A stretch of 64,000 nucleotides of DNA from Streptomyces sp. NBC_01268 (GCF_036240795.1 NZ_CP108454.1:3224001-3288000); one strand, 5' to 3'; positions 42,601-51,391 are shown, counted from the stretch's first letter. A program made the numbers and translations. The notes: generated from the sequence alone by a model not told the origin.

Positions 42601-43425
42601 GCCGGCGCAGTCGACGGTGCGGCGTTCGCGGGCGGAGGCCTCGGCGTGCCGCAGGACGGCGTCGGGGGCGACGAGCACGCGGTGGCCGGCGGCGTGGGCG
42701 CGCCAGCACAGGTCGACGTCGTCGCGCATGAGGGGCAGGCGCCGGTCGAAGCCGCCGAGCTCCTCGAAGACGTCGCGGCGGATGAGCATGCCGGCGCTGG
42801 AGACGGAGAGGACGGAGCGGACCTGGTCGTGCTGGCCCTGGTCCTGCTCGCGGCGGTCGAGGCCGGTCCAGCGGCGCCCGCTGCGGGCGATGGAGACGCC
42901 GACTTCGAGGAGCTGCTTGCGGTCGTACCAGCCGCGCAGCTTGGGGCCGATGACGGCGGCGTACGCGTCCGAGTCGGCGACGCGCAGGAGTTCGGCGAGG
43001 GCGCCGGGTTCGGGCGCGCAGTCGTCGTGGAGCAGCCAGAGCCACTGGACGGGCTCGCCGTGCGGGAGTTCGGGCAGCTCGTAGGCCTCGTCCTGCCAGG
43101 TCCTGGTGACCGGGTCCCAGCCGCTGGGGCGCTTGAGGTACGGGAGTTCCTCGGGGCCGAGGGCGGGTGCGGTGCGCGTGGCCTCCTCGACGGCGGCGCC
43201 GAATCCGGTGCGGCGGGCGAGGTGGAGGACGCGGTCGGCGCCGATCGCGTCGGCGAGGAGCTGCGCGGAGTCGTCGGCGCTGCCGGTGTCGGCGGCGACC
43301 ACGTTCTGTACGGGGCGTTCCTGGGCGAGCAGCCCGGCGAGGGCGTCCGGCAGCCAGCGGGCGCCGTCGTGGGCGACGAGCACGGCGGTGACGACGTGTC
43401 GCGGAAACTCAGGAGTTGAGGACAT
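39685..43425 (-). CDS. Giant multi-span family 2 glycosyltransferase with Gln/Tyr-rich tail
   Basis: A 1246-residue protein. The GT-A catalytic domain (about 10-300) contains VTAVLVAHDGARWLPDALAG, the acidic LHDDCAPEPGALAEL and the acceptor-side LMRDDVDLCWRAHAAGHRVL. About a dozen transmembrane helices follow (roughly 310-850), then an extracytoplasmic domain, a last helix near 1040, and a cytoplasmic tail. The final about 130 residues are almost entirely Gln, Tyr, Pro, Gly and Asp. ATG 43425 starts at the canonical MSSTPEF; no strong ribosome site is seen. It is coupled to the DUF5719 gene. Related actinobacterial proteins act in cell-envelope polysaccharide synthesis. Confidence 0.9.
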   Translation of the reverse strand: MSSTPEFPRHVVTAVLVAHDGARWLPDALAGLLAQERPVQNVVAADTGSADDSAQLLADAIGADRVLHLARRTGFGAAVEEATRTAPALGPEELPYLKRPSGWDPVTRTWQDEAYELPELPHGEPVQWLWLLHDDCAPEPGALAELLRVADSDAYAAVIGPKLRGWYDRKQLLEVGVSIARSGRRWTGLDRREQDQGQHDQVRSVLSVSSAGMLIRRDVFEELGGFDRRLPLMRDDVDLCWRAHAAGHRVLVAPDAVLRHAEASARERRTVDCAGRTAADPHRVDKAGAVYTLLANTRGAALPYVLVRLLVGTVLRTLGYLVGKAPGQAVDEIMGLLATLLRPEKILAARSRRKNPAVPPGELRPLFPPPGATVRAAAEQLTSHFGGDDADAGSRHGAVESGPGGDDADFMEVEQFARLKKVAGKPGPVLFAVLLLVSLVACRGLFGGGSLAGGALLPAPDTVSGLWSRYADGWHAFGSGGTQSAPPYLAVLAALSTLFLGSTSFALTLLLVCSVPLAGFTAYFASRGIVESRLLRAWGAVAYAFLPAATGALAGGRLGTAVLAILLPLMARAAVAAHGLGRAERGSWRATWAYTFLLTFAMAFTPVVWPLAVLLGIGVLVLRRDDITAYALRFLAAVGTPLLVLAPWSLSLLTNPSALLREAGLAVPTSAASALDLLGTSPGGPGTTGGLVLIGLVLAALGALLREERTFAVRAAWAAALAGLLFAVLTNGTDGTGWAGPATLVYGAALLAAGMIGAEGGRSRVAAHGFGWRQPVAALVALACALGPVVAAAGWMIGGADGPLTRRDPVQVPAFVAEESGTRDQARTLVLAGGGPGRVDYTLVRGSGARLGDAELAASAGGDPRLDQVVAHLVAGSGADQTQELSGFAIRYVLVRDGAPRSMSRVLDATPGLSRLSQLDGSALWRVDREVARITVVPGTKGAAPTTGTPETVSVAAGPVEAHTDLPAGPAGRVLRVADRADAGWTATLDGKPLTPTTVDGWAQGFELPAEAGRLDLTFEEPLTHTVWIWTQVGLAVVLLVLALPGRRRDIDDDLPEEELALPAQAAEGDGRRARRLRAAAEAEAEAGADAGVGTGAGDAGFDAPPHPDHAPAPEAAPAQVPAQQAYEQQAYAQQPAQGYEQPQAPYADDQGYYPAQDQPQDQGQEQYAYPQQQYGEQYGEQGYDPYAQQYPQQYDPQQYPQQSYGDPYTDQYGEQTYDPYGYGYDQNRQGQDPEQQQRPDGSSNQ

Positions 43426-43635
43426 CGAACTACGGGCCCTCCGGCCGGGGGTCGCCCGCGAGGGGCGTGGGTGCGGTGCGTCTCGGACGGAGGCCCACAC
43501 TAACGGCTGGCACGACAACGGTCCGCCGCCTGTGGACAGAGCACAGGATGCGGACCGTTCGTTGTGTGCGTCTTTGTCTGTGGGCCCGCGGGCTTGCGCG
43601 GGGGCGGCCGCGGTGGCGGTCCGTGCCGGCCGGTT

Positions 43636-43899
43636 TCAGACGGCGGCCTTCTTGAGGCGGCGGCGCTCGCGCTCGGACAGGCCGCCCCAGATGCCGAAGC
43701 GTTCGTCGTTCTGCAGCGCGTATTCGAGGCACTCGGAGCGGACCTCGCAGGCGAGGCAGACCTTCTTGGCCTCGCGCGTCGAGCCGCCCTTCTCGGGAAA
43801 GAAGGACTCGGGGTCGGTCTGGGCGCACAGCGCGCGCTCCTGCCAGCCGAGTTCCTCTTCCGCGTCCTCGACCAGCAGTTCCTGGAACGTCTCGGTCAT
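43636..43899 (-). CDS. whiB: Sporulation transcription factor WhiB
   Basis: An 87-residue iron-sulfur regulator. Four Cys (25, 48, 51, 57) bind a [4Fe-4S] cluster, followed by FGIWGGLSERERRRLKKAAV with the G(I/V)WGG turn and the basic C-terminal DNA/sigma-contact helix. Length and sequence match Streptomyces WhiB, which with WhiA triggers sporulation septation in aerial hyphae. The ATG at 43899 has GAGGGG five bases upstream. Upstream DNA is long and AT-richer, fitting a multi-promoter developmental gene. Confidence 0.97.
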   Translation of the reverse strand: MTETFQELLVEDAEEELGWQERALCAQTDPESFFPEKGGSTREAKKVCLACEVRSECLEYALQNDERFGIWGGLSERERRRLKKAAV

Positions 43900-44317
43900 G
43901 TGCGCCCCTCGTCTGTCTCTGCGTCCCCGTGATGCGGCCGCTACCGATTTCGGCCGAACGACACGAGTGAAATTACAAGTTCGTGCTCTGTGCGAGTCAA
44001 GCCGAGATCTGCTATTGGGCCCCGTATTCACTCTGCGGAACCAAGCGTATGCGGAAAGTGTTCAAATCACCAAAAAACGAGACACATGCCACCGGCCTGG
44101 CCCATCGCCGTGCCCGCACAGAGAAGGACGTCCGAGACGTGGATCTTGTTGCGATCCAGCCACGGAAGCGATCCGGATCACAGTCTGATCACGGGACCCC
44201 CACCGCGTTTACGGGCGCGGTTGCTGCGCCATGTCTCCTGGTCACGCGCTGCACAAACCTTTCTCCGGGCACAGCAACCGGATGAGGTGAAACATTAGCC
44301 CTAAATCGGGCATTGAG
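43900..44317 (-). promoter_or_regulatory. whiB upstream region
   Basis: About 420 bases, lower in GC than the genes around. No ORF is convincing. GACAC motifs occur at about 43960 and 44080, the core of WhiA sites, but such pentamers are common by chance. An inverted repeat GCCC-TAAATC-GGGC lies at 44298-44311, next to the promoter of the rightward transcript. Confidence 0.4.
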
Positions 44318-44347
44318 TTGACAGTCGGGTGTCCCTCCCGCCACTTT
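44318..44347 (+). promoter_or_regulatory. Promoter of the Cys-leader/cysteine dioxygenase transcript
   Basis: A perfect TTGACA (44318-44323) is followed after 18 bases by CACTTT (44342-44347), which keeps the key A and final T of a TANNNT box. Transcription would begin six to seven bases later, that is at 44353-44354, where the leader ATG begins. Start-site mapping would be needed to prove leaderless initiation. Confidence 0.65.
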
Positions 44348-44353
44348 GGTGGC

Positions 44354-44446
44354 ATGCCAGCGACCGCAGCGCCTTCCGCGACCCACGCCCGTGGGTTCCG
44401 CCGCGCTGTCCAGGCGCGCTGTTGCTGTTGCTGTCCCAGCTGTTGA
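44354..44446 (+). CDS. Poly-cysteine leader peptide (putative cysteine-responsive attenuator)
   Basis: A 30-residue ORF: MPATAAPSATHARGF, then RRAVQAR, then five consecutive Cys, Pro, Ser, Cys, stop. The Cys codons are TGT TGC TGT TGC TGT and a final TGT; TGT is a rare codon in Streptomyces, which sharpens sensitivity to charged Cys-tRNA. A perfect TTGACA promoter places transcription start at or beside the ATG, so it is probably leaderless. GCGCGC at 44414-44419 and 44448-44453 can pair so that the Cys codons form the hairpin loop. The next gene, 123 bases on, is cysteine dioxygenase. Leaderless poly-Cys ORFs are known cysteine-responsive attenuators in mycobacteria; the same role is inferred here. 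Confidence 0.75.
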   Translation: MPATAAPSATHARGFRRAVQARCCCCCPSC

Positions 44447-44569
44447 CGCGCGCGTCCCCCGCAGCGCTCCGGCACCCTTCGGCGCGGCCTCCCGCCGCGG
44501 CCCCCGTCACCTCCCCGTGACCCCCGCATCGCGACACCCCAGCACTTCTGCCGAGGAACCACCGCACCC

Positions 44570-45106
44570 ATGAACATGGACAGCGACCTTCAGATCGCCG
44601 GCGACATCCTTGAGGTCCCGCACCTCCTGCAGCCCGCCCGCGAGCACCCCGCCACCGTGGCCGAGTTCGCCGGTCTCGCCCGTGAGATCGCCGCCGACCG
44701 CGCCAAGTGGGCCCCGTACGTCGAGTACGACGCCACCACCCGCTGGTACCACCGGCTCCGCACCGGCCCCGGCTACGAGATCTGGCTGCTCTCCTGGCTG
44801 CCCGGGCAGGGCAGCGGCCTGCACGACCACGGCGCGTCCTCCGGCGTGCTGACCGTCCTGGAGGGCGACCTGACGGAGCGTACGGAACGAGGCGGACGGA
44901 GTCTCGGCGCCGGCGCGCAGCGGGTCTTCGCGCCCGGATACGTCCACGAGGTCGTCAACGACTCCCTCGAACCGGCCGTCAGCCTGCACGTCTACTACCC
45001 GGGCCTCACCGACATGCCGATGCACGAGTCGCTGCGCGCCCAGTGCGCCCCGGCCGGCCCGTCCCTCCCCGCCGCCCCGGCGGCCACGGGGGTCGTCACC
45101 GCCTGA
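44570..45106 (+). CDS. Cysteine dioxygenase family protein
   Basis: A 178-residue cupin-fold iron enzyme expected to oxidise cysteine to cysteinesulfinate. The 3-His iron site is visible: H85 and H87 in GSGLHDHGASSGVLTVLEG and H126 in FAPGYVHEVVND. WYHRLRTGPGYEIWLLSWLPG is typical of bacterial relatives. ATG 44570 was chosen; another ATG lies two codons later, and GAGGA is 12 bases upstream. A poly-Cys leader ORF precedes it, strongly supporting a cysteine-related role. Followed by fbiA after 13 bases, so it may be the first gene of that transcript. Confidence 0.9.
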   Translation: MNMDSDLQIAGDILEVPHLLQPAREHPATVAEFAGLAREIAADRAKWAPYVEYDATTRWYHRLRTGPGYEIWLLSWLPGQGSGLHDHGASSGVLTVLEGDLTERTERGGRSLGAGAQRVFAPGYVHEVVNDSLEPAVSLHVYYPGLTDMPMHESLRAQCAPAGPSLPAAPAATGVVTA

Positions 45107-45119
45107 CAGACTGCTCTGC

Positions 45120-46094
45120 ATGCGCATTGTGGTTCTGGCCGGTGGCATCGGTGGTGCCCGCTTCCTTCGCGGCCTCAAGCAGGCCGCGCCCGACGCGGAG
45201 ATCACGGTCGTCGGCAACACCGGTGACGACATCCATCTCTTCGGACTCAAGGTCTGCCCCGACCTCGACACCGTGATGTACACCCTCGGCGGTGGCATCA
45301 ACGAGGAACAGGGCTGGGGCCGTGAGGACGAGTCCTTCGCCGTGAAGGAGGAGCTGGCGGCGTACGGCGTCGGGCCGGAGTGGTTCGGCCTCGGCGACCG
45401 GGACTTCGCCACCCACATCGTCCGCACCCAGATGCTGGGCGCCGGCTACGCGCTGAGCGCCGTCACCGAGGCGCTGTGCGCCCGCTGGAAGCCCGGCGTC
45501 CGTCTGCTGCCGATGTCCGACGACCGGGTCGAGACGCACGTGGCGATCGACGTGGACGGCGAGCGGCGGGCCGTGCACTTCCAGGAGTACTGGGTGAAGC
45601 TGCGCGCCTCCGTGGAGGCGCACGCCGTCGTCCCGGTCGGCGCCGAGCAGGCGAAGCCCGCGCCCGGTGTCCTGGAGGCCATCGCCGAGGCCGACGTCAT
45701 CCTCTTCCCGCCGTCCAACCCGGTCGTGTCCGTGGGCACGATCCTCGCCGTCCCCGGCATCCGCGAGGCCGTCGCCGCCGCGCCCGCGCCGGTGGTCGGC
45801 CTCTCCCCCATCGTCGGCGACGCGCCCGTGCGCGGCATGGCCGACAAGGTGCTCGCGGCGGTCGGCGTGGACTCCACGGCCGCGGCCGTCGCACGGCACT
45901 ACGGCTCCGGACTGGTCGACGGCTGGCTCGTCGACACGGTCGACGCGGACACGGTCGCCGACGTCGAGGCGGCGGGCATCCGCTGCCGCGCGGTGCCGCT
46001 GATGATGACCGACCTGGACACGACGGCCGCGATGGCCCGCGAGGCGCTGGCGCTCGCCGCGGAGGTCCGGGGCGGCGACGGGGCCGGGGCGTGA
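45120..46094 (+). CDS. fbiA: 2-phospho-L-lactate/phosphoenolpyruvate transferase FbiA (CofD)
   Basis: A 324-residue enzyme of coenzyme F420 synthesis that joins the phosphoenolpyruvyl or lactyl guanosine diphosphate unit to Fo. Canonical N-terminus [20 protein letters not shown], followed by [22 protein letters not shown] and [19 protein letters not shown], all hallmark blocks of CofD. It ends overlapping the fbiB start by four bases (GTGA), so the two are coupled. F420 is used by many actinobacterial reductases. Confidence 0.96.
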   Translation: MRIVVLAGGIGGARFLRGLKQAAPDAEITVVGNTGDDIHLFGLKVCPDLDTVMYTLGGGINEEQGWGREDESFAVKEELAAYGVGPEWFGLGDRDFATHIVRTQMLGAGYALSAVTEALCARWKPGVRLLPMSDDRVETHVAIDVDGERRAVHFQEYWVKLRASVEAHAVVPVGAEQAKPAPGVLEAIAEADVILFPPSNPVVSVGTILAVPGIREAVAAAPAPVVGLSPIVGDAPVRGMADKVLAAVGVDSTAAAVARHYGSGLVDGWLVDTVDADTVADVEAAGIRCRAVPLMMTDLDTTAAMAREALALAAEVRGGDGAGA

Positions 46095-47500
46095 CGGGCG
46101 GGGCGGACGGTACGCCCGCGGGGGCCGGGCGGGCCGAGCCCGCCGCGACCGCCGAGGGCACCGGGCTCCACGCCGGTGCGGGGGACGGCGAGACCGGGGC
46201 CGGCTCGCCCCGGTTCGAGGTGTGGGCGCTCGACGGGCTGCCCGAGGTGGCGGCCGGCGACGACGTCGCCAAGCTGATCGCCTCCGTCTCGCCGGGGCTG
46301 CTCGACGGGGACGTCCTCCTCGTCACCTCGAAGATCGTGAGCAAGGCCGAGGGGCGGGTGATCGCCGCCGACGACCGCGAGGAGGCGATCGACGCCGAGA
46401 CCGTGCGGGTCGTCGCCCGGCGCGGGGCGCTGCGGATCGTGGAGAACCGGCAGGGGCTCGTCATGGCCGCCGCCGGGGTCGACGCCTCCAACACTCCGGC
46501 CGGGACGGTGCTGTTGCTGCCCGAGGACCCGGACGCCTCGGCCCGCCGGATCCGCGCCGGGCTGCGCGAGGCGCTGGGCGTCGACGTGGGCGTCGTCGTC
46601 ACCGACACCTTCGGGCGCCCCTGGCGCGGCGGACTCACCGACGTCGCCATCGGCGCCGCCGGGGTGCGGGTCCTGGACGACCTGCGGGGCGTGACCGACT
46701 CCCACGGCAACGAGCTGAACGTGACCGTGGTGGCCACCGGCGACGAACTCGCCGCCGCGGGCGACCTGGTGAAGGGCAAGGCCACCGGCCGGCCCGTCGC
46801 CGTCGTCCGCGGGCTGCCCCACCTCGTCGCCGGTGACGAGGAGCCGGGCGCCCGGGCGCTGGTGCGGAACGCCGCGGACGACATGTTCCGGCTCGGCACC
46901 TCGGAGGCCGTCCGGGAGGCGGTGACGCTGCGGCGCACCGTACGGGAGTTCACCGACGACCCGGTCGACCCGGGCGCGGTACGGCGGGCCGTCGCCGCGG
47001 CCGTCACGGCGCCCGCCCCGCACCACACCACCCCGTGGCGCTTCGTCCTGCTCGAATCGGCCGCCGCGCGGCTGCGGCTGCTCGACGCGATGCGGGACGC
47101 CTGGATCGCGGACCTGCGCGCCGACGGCCGTTCGGAAGAGTCCGTCGCCCAGCGCGTCCGCCGCGGCGACGTGCTGCGGAACGCCCCGTACCTGATCGTG
47201 CCCTGCCTCGTCATGGACGGCGCCCACCACTACGGGGACCCGCGCCGGGACGCCGCCGAGCGCGAGATGTTCGTGGTCGCGGCGGGCGCGGGCGTGCAGA
47301 ACCTGCTGGTCGCGCTGGCCGGGGAGCGGCTCGGCTCGGCCTGGGTGTCCTCGACGATGTTCTGCCGGGACGTCGTCCGGGAGGCCCTCGCGCTGCCCGA
47401 GGGCTGGGACCCGATGGGCGCGGTCGCCGTCGGGCGCCCGGCGGCGCCGCCGAAGGAGCGGCCGGCGCGGCAGGCCGGGGCGTTCATCGAGGTGCGCTGA
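46091..47500 (+). CDS. fbiB: Bifunctional F420 gamma-glutamyl ligase FbiB
   Basis: A 469-residue two-domain enzyme adding the polyglutamate tail and completing dehydro-F420 reduction. The N-terminal CofE-like ligase (about 35-255) shows [16 protein letters not shown] and [21 protein letters not shown]. The C-terminal nitroreductase/FMN domain (about 280-469) begins near [16 protein letters not shown] and includes [20 protein letters not shown]. The first 30 residues are an unconserved Ala/Gly stretch. GTG at 46091 overlaps the fbiA stop. Together fbiA-fbiB form the standard actinobacterial F420 pair. Confidence 0.95.
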   Translation: MTGGADGTPAGAGRAEPAATAEGTGLHAGAGDGETGAGSPRFEVWALDGLPEVAAGDDVAKLIASVSPGLLDGDVLLVTSKIVSKAEGRVIAADDREEAIDAETVRVVARRGALRIVENRQGLVMAAAGVDASNTPAGTVLLLPEDPDASARRIRAGLREALGVDVGVVVTDTFGRPWRGGLTDVAIGAAGVRVLDDLRGVTDSHGNELNVTVVATGDELAAAGDLVKGKATGRPVAVVRGLPHLVAGDEEPGARALVRNAADDMFRLGTSEAVREAVTLRRTVREFTDDPVDPGAVRRAVAAAVTAPAPHHTTPWRFVLLESAAARLRLLDAMRDAWIADLRADGRSEESVAQRVRRGDVLRNAPYLIVPCLVMDGAHHYGDPRRDAAEREMFVVAAGAGVQNLLVALAGERLGSAWVSSTMFCRDVVREALALPEGWDPMGAVAVGRPAAPPKERPARQAGAFIEVR

Positions 47501-47509
47501 GCGCCTCGC

Positions 47510-48466
47510 TCACAGGTGCGCGATGTTGCCGGGCGTCATCCGTGGCGCCCGGCGGGGCGGGACCCTGCCACTGAGCAGGACCAGCCGGGCGGCGCGGTGG
47601 CGCTGGCCCTCGTAGGGGGCCAGCAGCTCCAGCATGGCCGCGTCGTCGGCGGTGCGGTCGCCCGCGAGCGCCCAGCCGACGATGCCGGGCAGGTGGAGGT
47701 CGCCGGTGGTGACCTCGTCGGGGGCGCCGTTGCTGCGCTGGATCGTCTCCGCGGAGGTCCACGGGCCGATGCCGGGGATCAGTTCGAGGCGGGCGCGGGC
47801 CGCCGGCGGGGCCATGGCGGCGGCCTCCTCCATGCGGTGCGCCACGCGCGCCGCGCGCACGATCGTCGCGGAGCGCTTGCCGTCGACGTTCGCGCGGTGC
47901 CACTCCCAGGACGGGATCGTCGCCCAGGTGCGGGCGTCGGGCATCGCGTACATGCCGTCCGGGGCCGGGCCGGGGGCGGGCTCGCCGTACTTCCGTACGA
48001 GCACGCGCCAGGACCGGTAGGCCTCGTCCGTCGTCACCTTCTGCTCCAGGACCGACGGGATCAGCGACTCCAGCACCAGTCCGGTGCGGGTCAGCCGCAG
48101 GCCGCGGCGGGCGCGGTGGGTCGCGGCGAGGAGCCGGTGGCGGGGGACGAAGGCGGCCGGGTCGTCCTCGGCGCCGAGGAGTCCCGGCAGCCGGTCGAGC
48201 AGCCAGGGACCGCCGGGCCCCCACGCCTCCGCGCTCGCCGCGCCCCCGTCGAGCCGTACGCGCAGGGTGCCGGCCCCGTCGGGGGTGCGGCTGACCCGCC
48301 AGACGGAGCCGTCCGGGGTGACCCGGAAGGTGGGGTCGGCGGGGCCGCGGCGGAGCGGGCCGAGGGTGAGGCCCAGGTCCAGGGGGGCGTCCTCGGAGCC
48401 GGGGACGGGGACGTGGCCGCCGCGCACGGTGATGCGGGTGGATTCGGGTGGGAAGCGGCCTGCCAT
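47510..48466 (-). CDS. DNA-3-methyladenine glycosylase-like HhH protein
   Basis: A 318-residue base-excision repair enzyme of the AlkA/HhH-GPD type. The helix-hairpin-helix is LELIPGIGPWTSAETIQRS, followed by the Asp-containing segment PDEVTTGDLHLPGIVGWAL that normally carries the catalytic Asp. An upstream VLEQKVTTDEAYRSWRVLVR helix is typical. The N-terminal about 130 residues form the small beta domain. It converges with fbiB (stop codons 10 bases apart) and lies on the same strand as manC. Confidence 0.88.
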   Translation of the reverse strand: MAGRFPPESTRITVRGGHVPVPGSEDAPLDLGLTLGPLRRGPADPTFRVTPDGSVWRVSRTPDGAGTLRVRLDGGAASAEAWGPGGPWLLDRLPGLLGAEDDPAAFVPRHRLLAATHRARRGLRLTRTGLVLESLIPSVLEQKVTTDEAYRSWRVLVRKYGEPAPGPAPDGMYAMPDARTWATIPSWEWHRANVDGKRSATIVRAARVAHRMEEAAAMAPPAARARLELIPGIGPWTSAETIQRSNGAPDEVTTGDLHLPGIVGWALAGDRTADDAAMLELLAPYEGQRHRAARLVLLSGRVPPRRAPRMTPGNIAHL

Positions 48467-48505
48467 GGGTACGAGCGTATCGGGGCGCCCCCGGCGACGG
48501 CGCCG

Positions 48506-49588
48506 CTACTGGTCCGAGGAGAAGCGGACCGCGCCCGCGGGAAGGGTGGCCTCGCACCAGACGCGGACGCCGTCACGGAGTTCGTTGTCCGGGCCCACGT
48601 CCGCGCCGTCGCCGATGACGGCGCCGGTCAGGACCGTGCGGGCGCCGATCCTGGCACCCGCGCCGATGAGGGAGTCGGTGATGACGGCGCCCGGGGCGAT
48701 GACCGCGTCCGCCAGGACCGTCGAGCCGGAGATCCGGGCACCCGCGCCGACGACCGCGCCGGGGCCGATGACCGTACCGCCGGTGAGCTTGGCGTCGGCC
48801 GCGACCACGGCCGTGTCCAGGACCAGCCGGTCGCCGCAGCGGCCGGGGACCGCCGGGGACGGGGCGCGGCCCAGGACCAGGTCGGCGGAGCCGCGGACGA
48901 AGGCCTGCGGGGTGCCGAGGTCGAGCCAGTAGGTGCAGTCGACCATGCCCTGGAGGTGGGCGCCGGAGGCGAGGAGCTCGGGGAAGGTCTCGCGCTCCAC
49001 GGAGACCGGGCGGCCGGTCGGGATGGTGTCGATGACCGACCGGCGGAAGACGTACGCCCCCGCGTTGATCTGGTCCGTCACGATCTCCTCGGGCGTCTGC
49101 GGCTTCTCCAGGAACGCCGTGACGCGGCCGGTGGCGTCCGTCGGCACGAGGCCGAACGCCCGCGGGTCCTCGACCCGCGTCAGGTGCAGGGAGACGTCCG
49201 CCCCGGAGGACTCGTGCGTGCCGAGCAGCGCGCGGATGTCCAGGCCGGTGAGGATGTCGCCGTTGAAGACCAGGACGGGGGCGTCCGGGCCCGAGCGCAG
49301 GTGCGAGGCCGCGTTGCGGATCGCGCCGCCGGTGCCGAGCGGGTCGGTCTCGGTCACGTACTCGATGCTCAGGCCGAGCTCCGAGCCGTCCCCGAAGTAC
49401 GGCTCGAAGACCTCGGCCAGGTACGAGGTGGCCAGGACGATGTGCTCCACGCCCGCCGCGCGGGCGCGGGCGAGCTGGTGGGTCAGGAAGGGGACGCCGG
49501 CCGCCGGGACCATGGGCTTGGGCGTGTTGACCGTCAGGGGACGGAGTCGAGTGCCTTTGCCGCCGACCAGGAGGATCGCTTCTGTCAC
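48506..49588 (-). CDS. manC: Mannose-1-phosphate guanylyltransferase/NDP-sugar pyrophosphorylase
   Basis: A 360-residue nucleotidyltransferase. The N-terminal domain has the NTP-binding signature LLVGGKGTRLRPLTVNTPKP, the substrate loop NGDILTGLDIRALL and LEKPQTPEEIVTDQINAG. The C-terminal part is a left-handed beta-helix of hexapeptide repeats (VIGPGAVVGAGARI and TDSLIGAGARIGAR). It should make GDP-mannose from mannose-1-phosphate, completing the manA-manB route, though other sugars cannot be excluded. The GTG at 49588 gives the usual MTEAILLVGG start; a longer ATG version at 49624 lacks a ribosome site. Confidence 0.9.
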   Translation of the reverse strand: MTEAILLVGGKGTRLRPLTVNTPKPMVPAAGVPFLTHQLARARAAGVEHIVLATSYLAEVFEPYFGDGSELGLSIEYVTETDPLGTGGAIRNAASHLRSGPDAPVLVFNGDILTGLDIRALLGTHESSGADVSLHLTRVEDPRAFGLVPTDATGRVTAFLEKPQTPEEIVTDQINAGAYVFRRSVIDTIPTGRPVSVERETFPELLASGAHLQGMVDCTYWLDLGTPQAFVRGSADLVLGRAPSPAVPGRCGDRLVLDTAVVAADAKLTGGTVIGPGAVVGAGARISGSTVLADAVIAPGAVITDSLIGAGARIGARTVLTGAVIGDGADVGPDNELRDGVRVWCEATLPAGAVRFSSDQ

Positions 49589-49701
49589 CTGTCGTCTCTG
49601 CTTCCTGTTCGGTTCCGGTCTCATCGCCGGGAGAGGGTCCGTTCGCCCGTCCGTACGATATGACCGGTCAGTTTATGCAGATGGTTGAGTCCCCGATCCC
49701 A

Positions 49702-51255
49702 TCAGCGCCTCCCCTGGTACGTGGCCGACGCCGTCCGGGCGGTGCCGAGCTTTCCGTAGAGGCGTGCGCCCGGGCATTCGGTCGCGAAGCCGTCGCGGTG
49801 CCCGGAGATGGCGTTGAACCTGACCTTTCTGCCCTTCTTGTAGAGGTTTCCGCCGCCCGATGTGAGATACGTCTTGCCCTGGGGATTCACCCCGTACAGC
49901 CCCAGCTTCCACGCGGTCAGCCGTGCGACGGCGGTCACCGCCGCGGCCGGCGGGGTGGTCCCGCCGTAGGTGCCGAGCACGGCGATGCCCATGCTGTTGG
50001 TGTTGAACCCGAGGGTGTGGGCGCCCATGACCGGCTTCGTCACGCCGCCGGCGCGGCCCTCGTAGATGTTTCCGCACTTGTCGACGGCGAAGTTGTAGCC
50101 GAAGTCCCGCCAGCCGCTGCTCTTCACGTGGTAGCGGTAGATGCTGCGCAGCACGGACGGGGCCTGGCGGCAGGTGTAGCGGTTGCCGGTGGCGCTGTGG
50201 TGCACGAAGACCGCCTTGATCGTCTTCGTGTAGACGAAGCCCTTCTCGCGCAGCCGCTCGTCGGCGCCCCAGCCCTTGCGGGTGACGATCCGGGGCCGGG
50301 GCCCGATGTACGGCTTCGCCGCGGCGGCCGCCTCCGGAAGGGTCGCCAGGGTCTGGGCGCGGGTGAGGGCGGGGAGCTCGGCCGGGGCGGCCGGCGCGGC
50401 CGGGGCCGCGTGGGCTCCTCGGGCGGGCTGGACTGCCCGGGCCGCCGGGGAGCCCGGGACGGAGCGGTCCCGGGTCTCGGTGGCGGGCGGCTCCGGGCCG
50501 GGGTCGACCAGCTCCAGGCGCAGGCCGGCGGGGAGCGGGGCGGGCACCGGCCGGGTCCGCCGGGGTCCGGCGTCCTCCGGTGCGCGGCCGTCCCGTGCGG
50601 CGTCCTCCGGTGCCGCCTCCCGCGGTACGTACCGGTCCGGCCGGTCCGGCACGTCCCCGTCAGGCGAGGCGTACCCGTCCGGCGCGTAGCCGCCCGGTTC
50701 CGCCCCTTCCCCCGCGTGCTCCCCCGGCGCGCCCGCGTCCGGGCGTACGCGGATCTCGACGCCGTCCGAGTCGCCGACCCACAGCGGGGCCGTCGAGCCG
50801 CGCAGCGCGCGGGAGTGGCCTTCGTCGGTGCCGGGATCGGCGCCGTGTTCGTCGTTGTGGGTCTCCACCGACTGCCAGTCGGACCAGATGCCGGCGCCGG
50901 TGGAGCGGGTGCGGACCTGGACCGAGCCGCGCAGCGAGGCGTGGACGTCGTCCCACACCACGCCGACGAGGGAGAAGGGTCTGACGTCCCGTCGGGCGAG
51001 GCCCTGCCCGGCCGCGGCGGCGGAGCCCAGCACCCGGTCGCGCGGGGCGTCCGCGGCCGGGGCCAGGGGTTCGAGCGGGAGCGACTGCGTCGAGCCCGCG
51101 GGCTCGGCGGCGGGCGGCACGGCACGGGCCGCGCTCGCGGCTCCGGGCACGGTCGGGAAGGCGCCCGTGGCGCCGGCCGGGGTCGCGGCGGTGAGCGGCA
51201 GCGCGAGCACCGCCGCGCAGCTGACGGCGATCGAGGAGGCGAGGTTGGCACGCAT
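49702..51255 (-). CDS. Secreted peptidoglycan-recognition N-acetylmuramoyl-L-alanine amidase
   Basis: A 517-residue exported protein. Signal peptide MRANLASSIAVSCAAVLALP with cleavage near PAGATG; then about 260 residues of Pro/Ala/Asp-rich linker with a sandwich-like segment (PFSLVGVVWDDVHASLRGSV). The C-terminal PGRP/amidase_2 domain (about 335-510) has KAVFVHHSATGNRYTC with the first zinc His, NFAVDKCGNIYEGRAGG, and AISGHRDGFATECPGARLY with the later zinc His and Cys. Such enzymes cut the bond between muramic acid and the peptide stem. Divergent from the TIGR03089 gene. Confidence 0.92.
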   Translation of the reverse strand: MRANLASSIAVSCAAVLALPLTAATPAGATGAFPTVPGAASAARAVPPAAEPAGSTQSLPLEPLAPAADAPRDRVLGSAAAAGQGLARRDVRPFSLVGVVWDDVHASLRGSVQVRTRSTGAGIWSDWQSVETHNDEHGADPGTDEGHSRALRGSTAPLWVGDSDGVEIRVRPDAGAPGEHAGEGAEPGGYAPDGYASPDGDVPDRPDRYVPREAAPEDAARDGRAPEDAGPRRTRPVPAPLPAGLRLELVDPGPEPPATETRDRSVPGSPAARAVQPARGAHAAPAAPAAPAELPALTRAQTLATLPEAAAAAKPYIGPRPRIVTRKGWGADERLREKGFVYTKTIKAVFVHHSATGNRYTCRQAPSVLRSIYRYHVKSSGWRDFGYNFAVDKCGNIYEGRAGGVTKPVMGAHTLGFNTNSMGIAVLGTYGGTTPPAAAVTAVARLTAWKLGLYGVNPQGKTYLTSGGGNLYKKGRKVRFNAISGHRDGFATECPGARLYGKLGTARTASATYQGRR

Positions 51256-51391
51256 GGGCCGATCGTCCGCACCGGGCGGACGTTCCGCGCGCCGGGAATC
51301 CTCACGGAAACTGACGCCCCGTCGGGCCGACCGGTGGACCGGGTCACCGGTACGGAGGACCCCGCGGGGGCCCGCGCGTACGCTTGCCCGC

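Noticed and set aside
38162..43045. A 1627-codon open frame on the minus strand running through the glycosyltransferase and DUF5719 genes
   Set aside because: It is Arg/Pro-rich shadow translation of the true glycosyltransferase frame in high-GC DNA; only its end coincides with the real DUF5719 protein.
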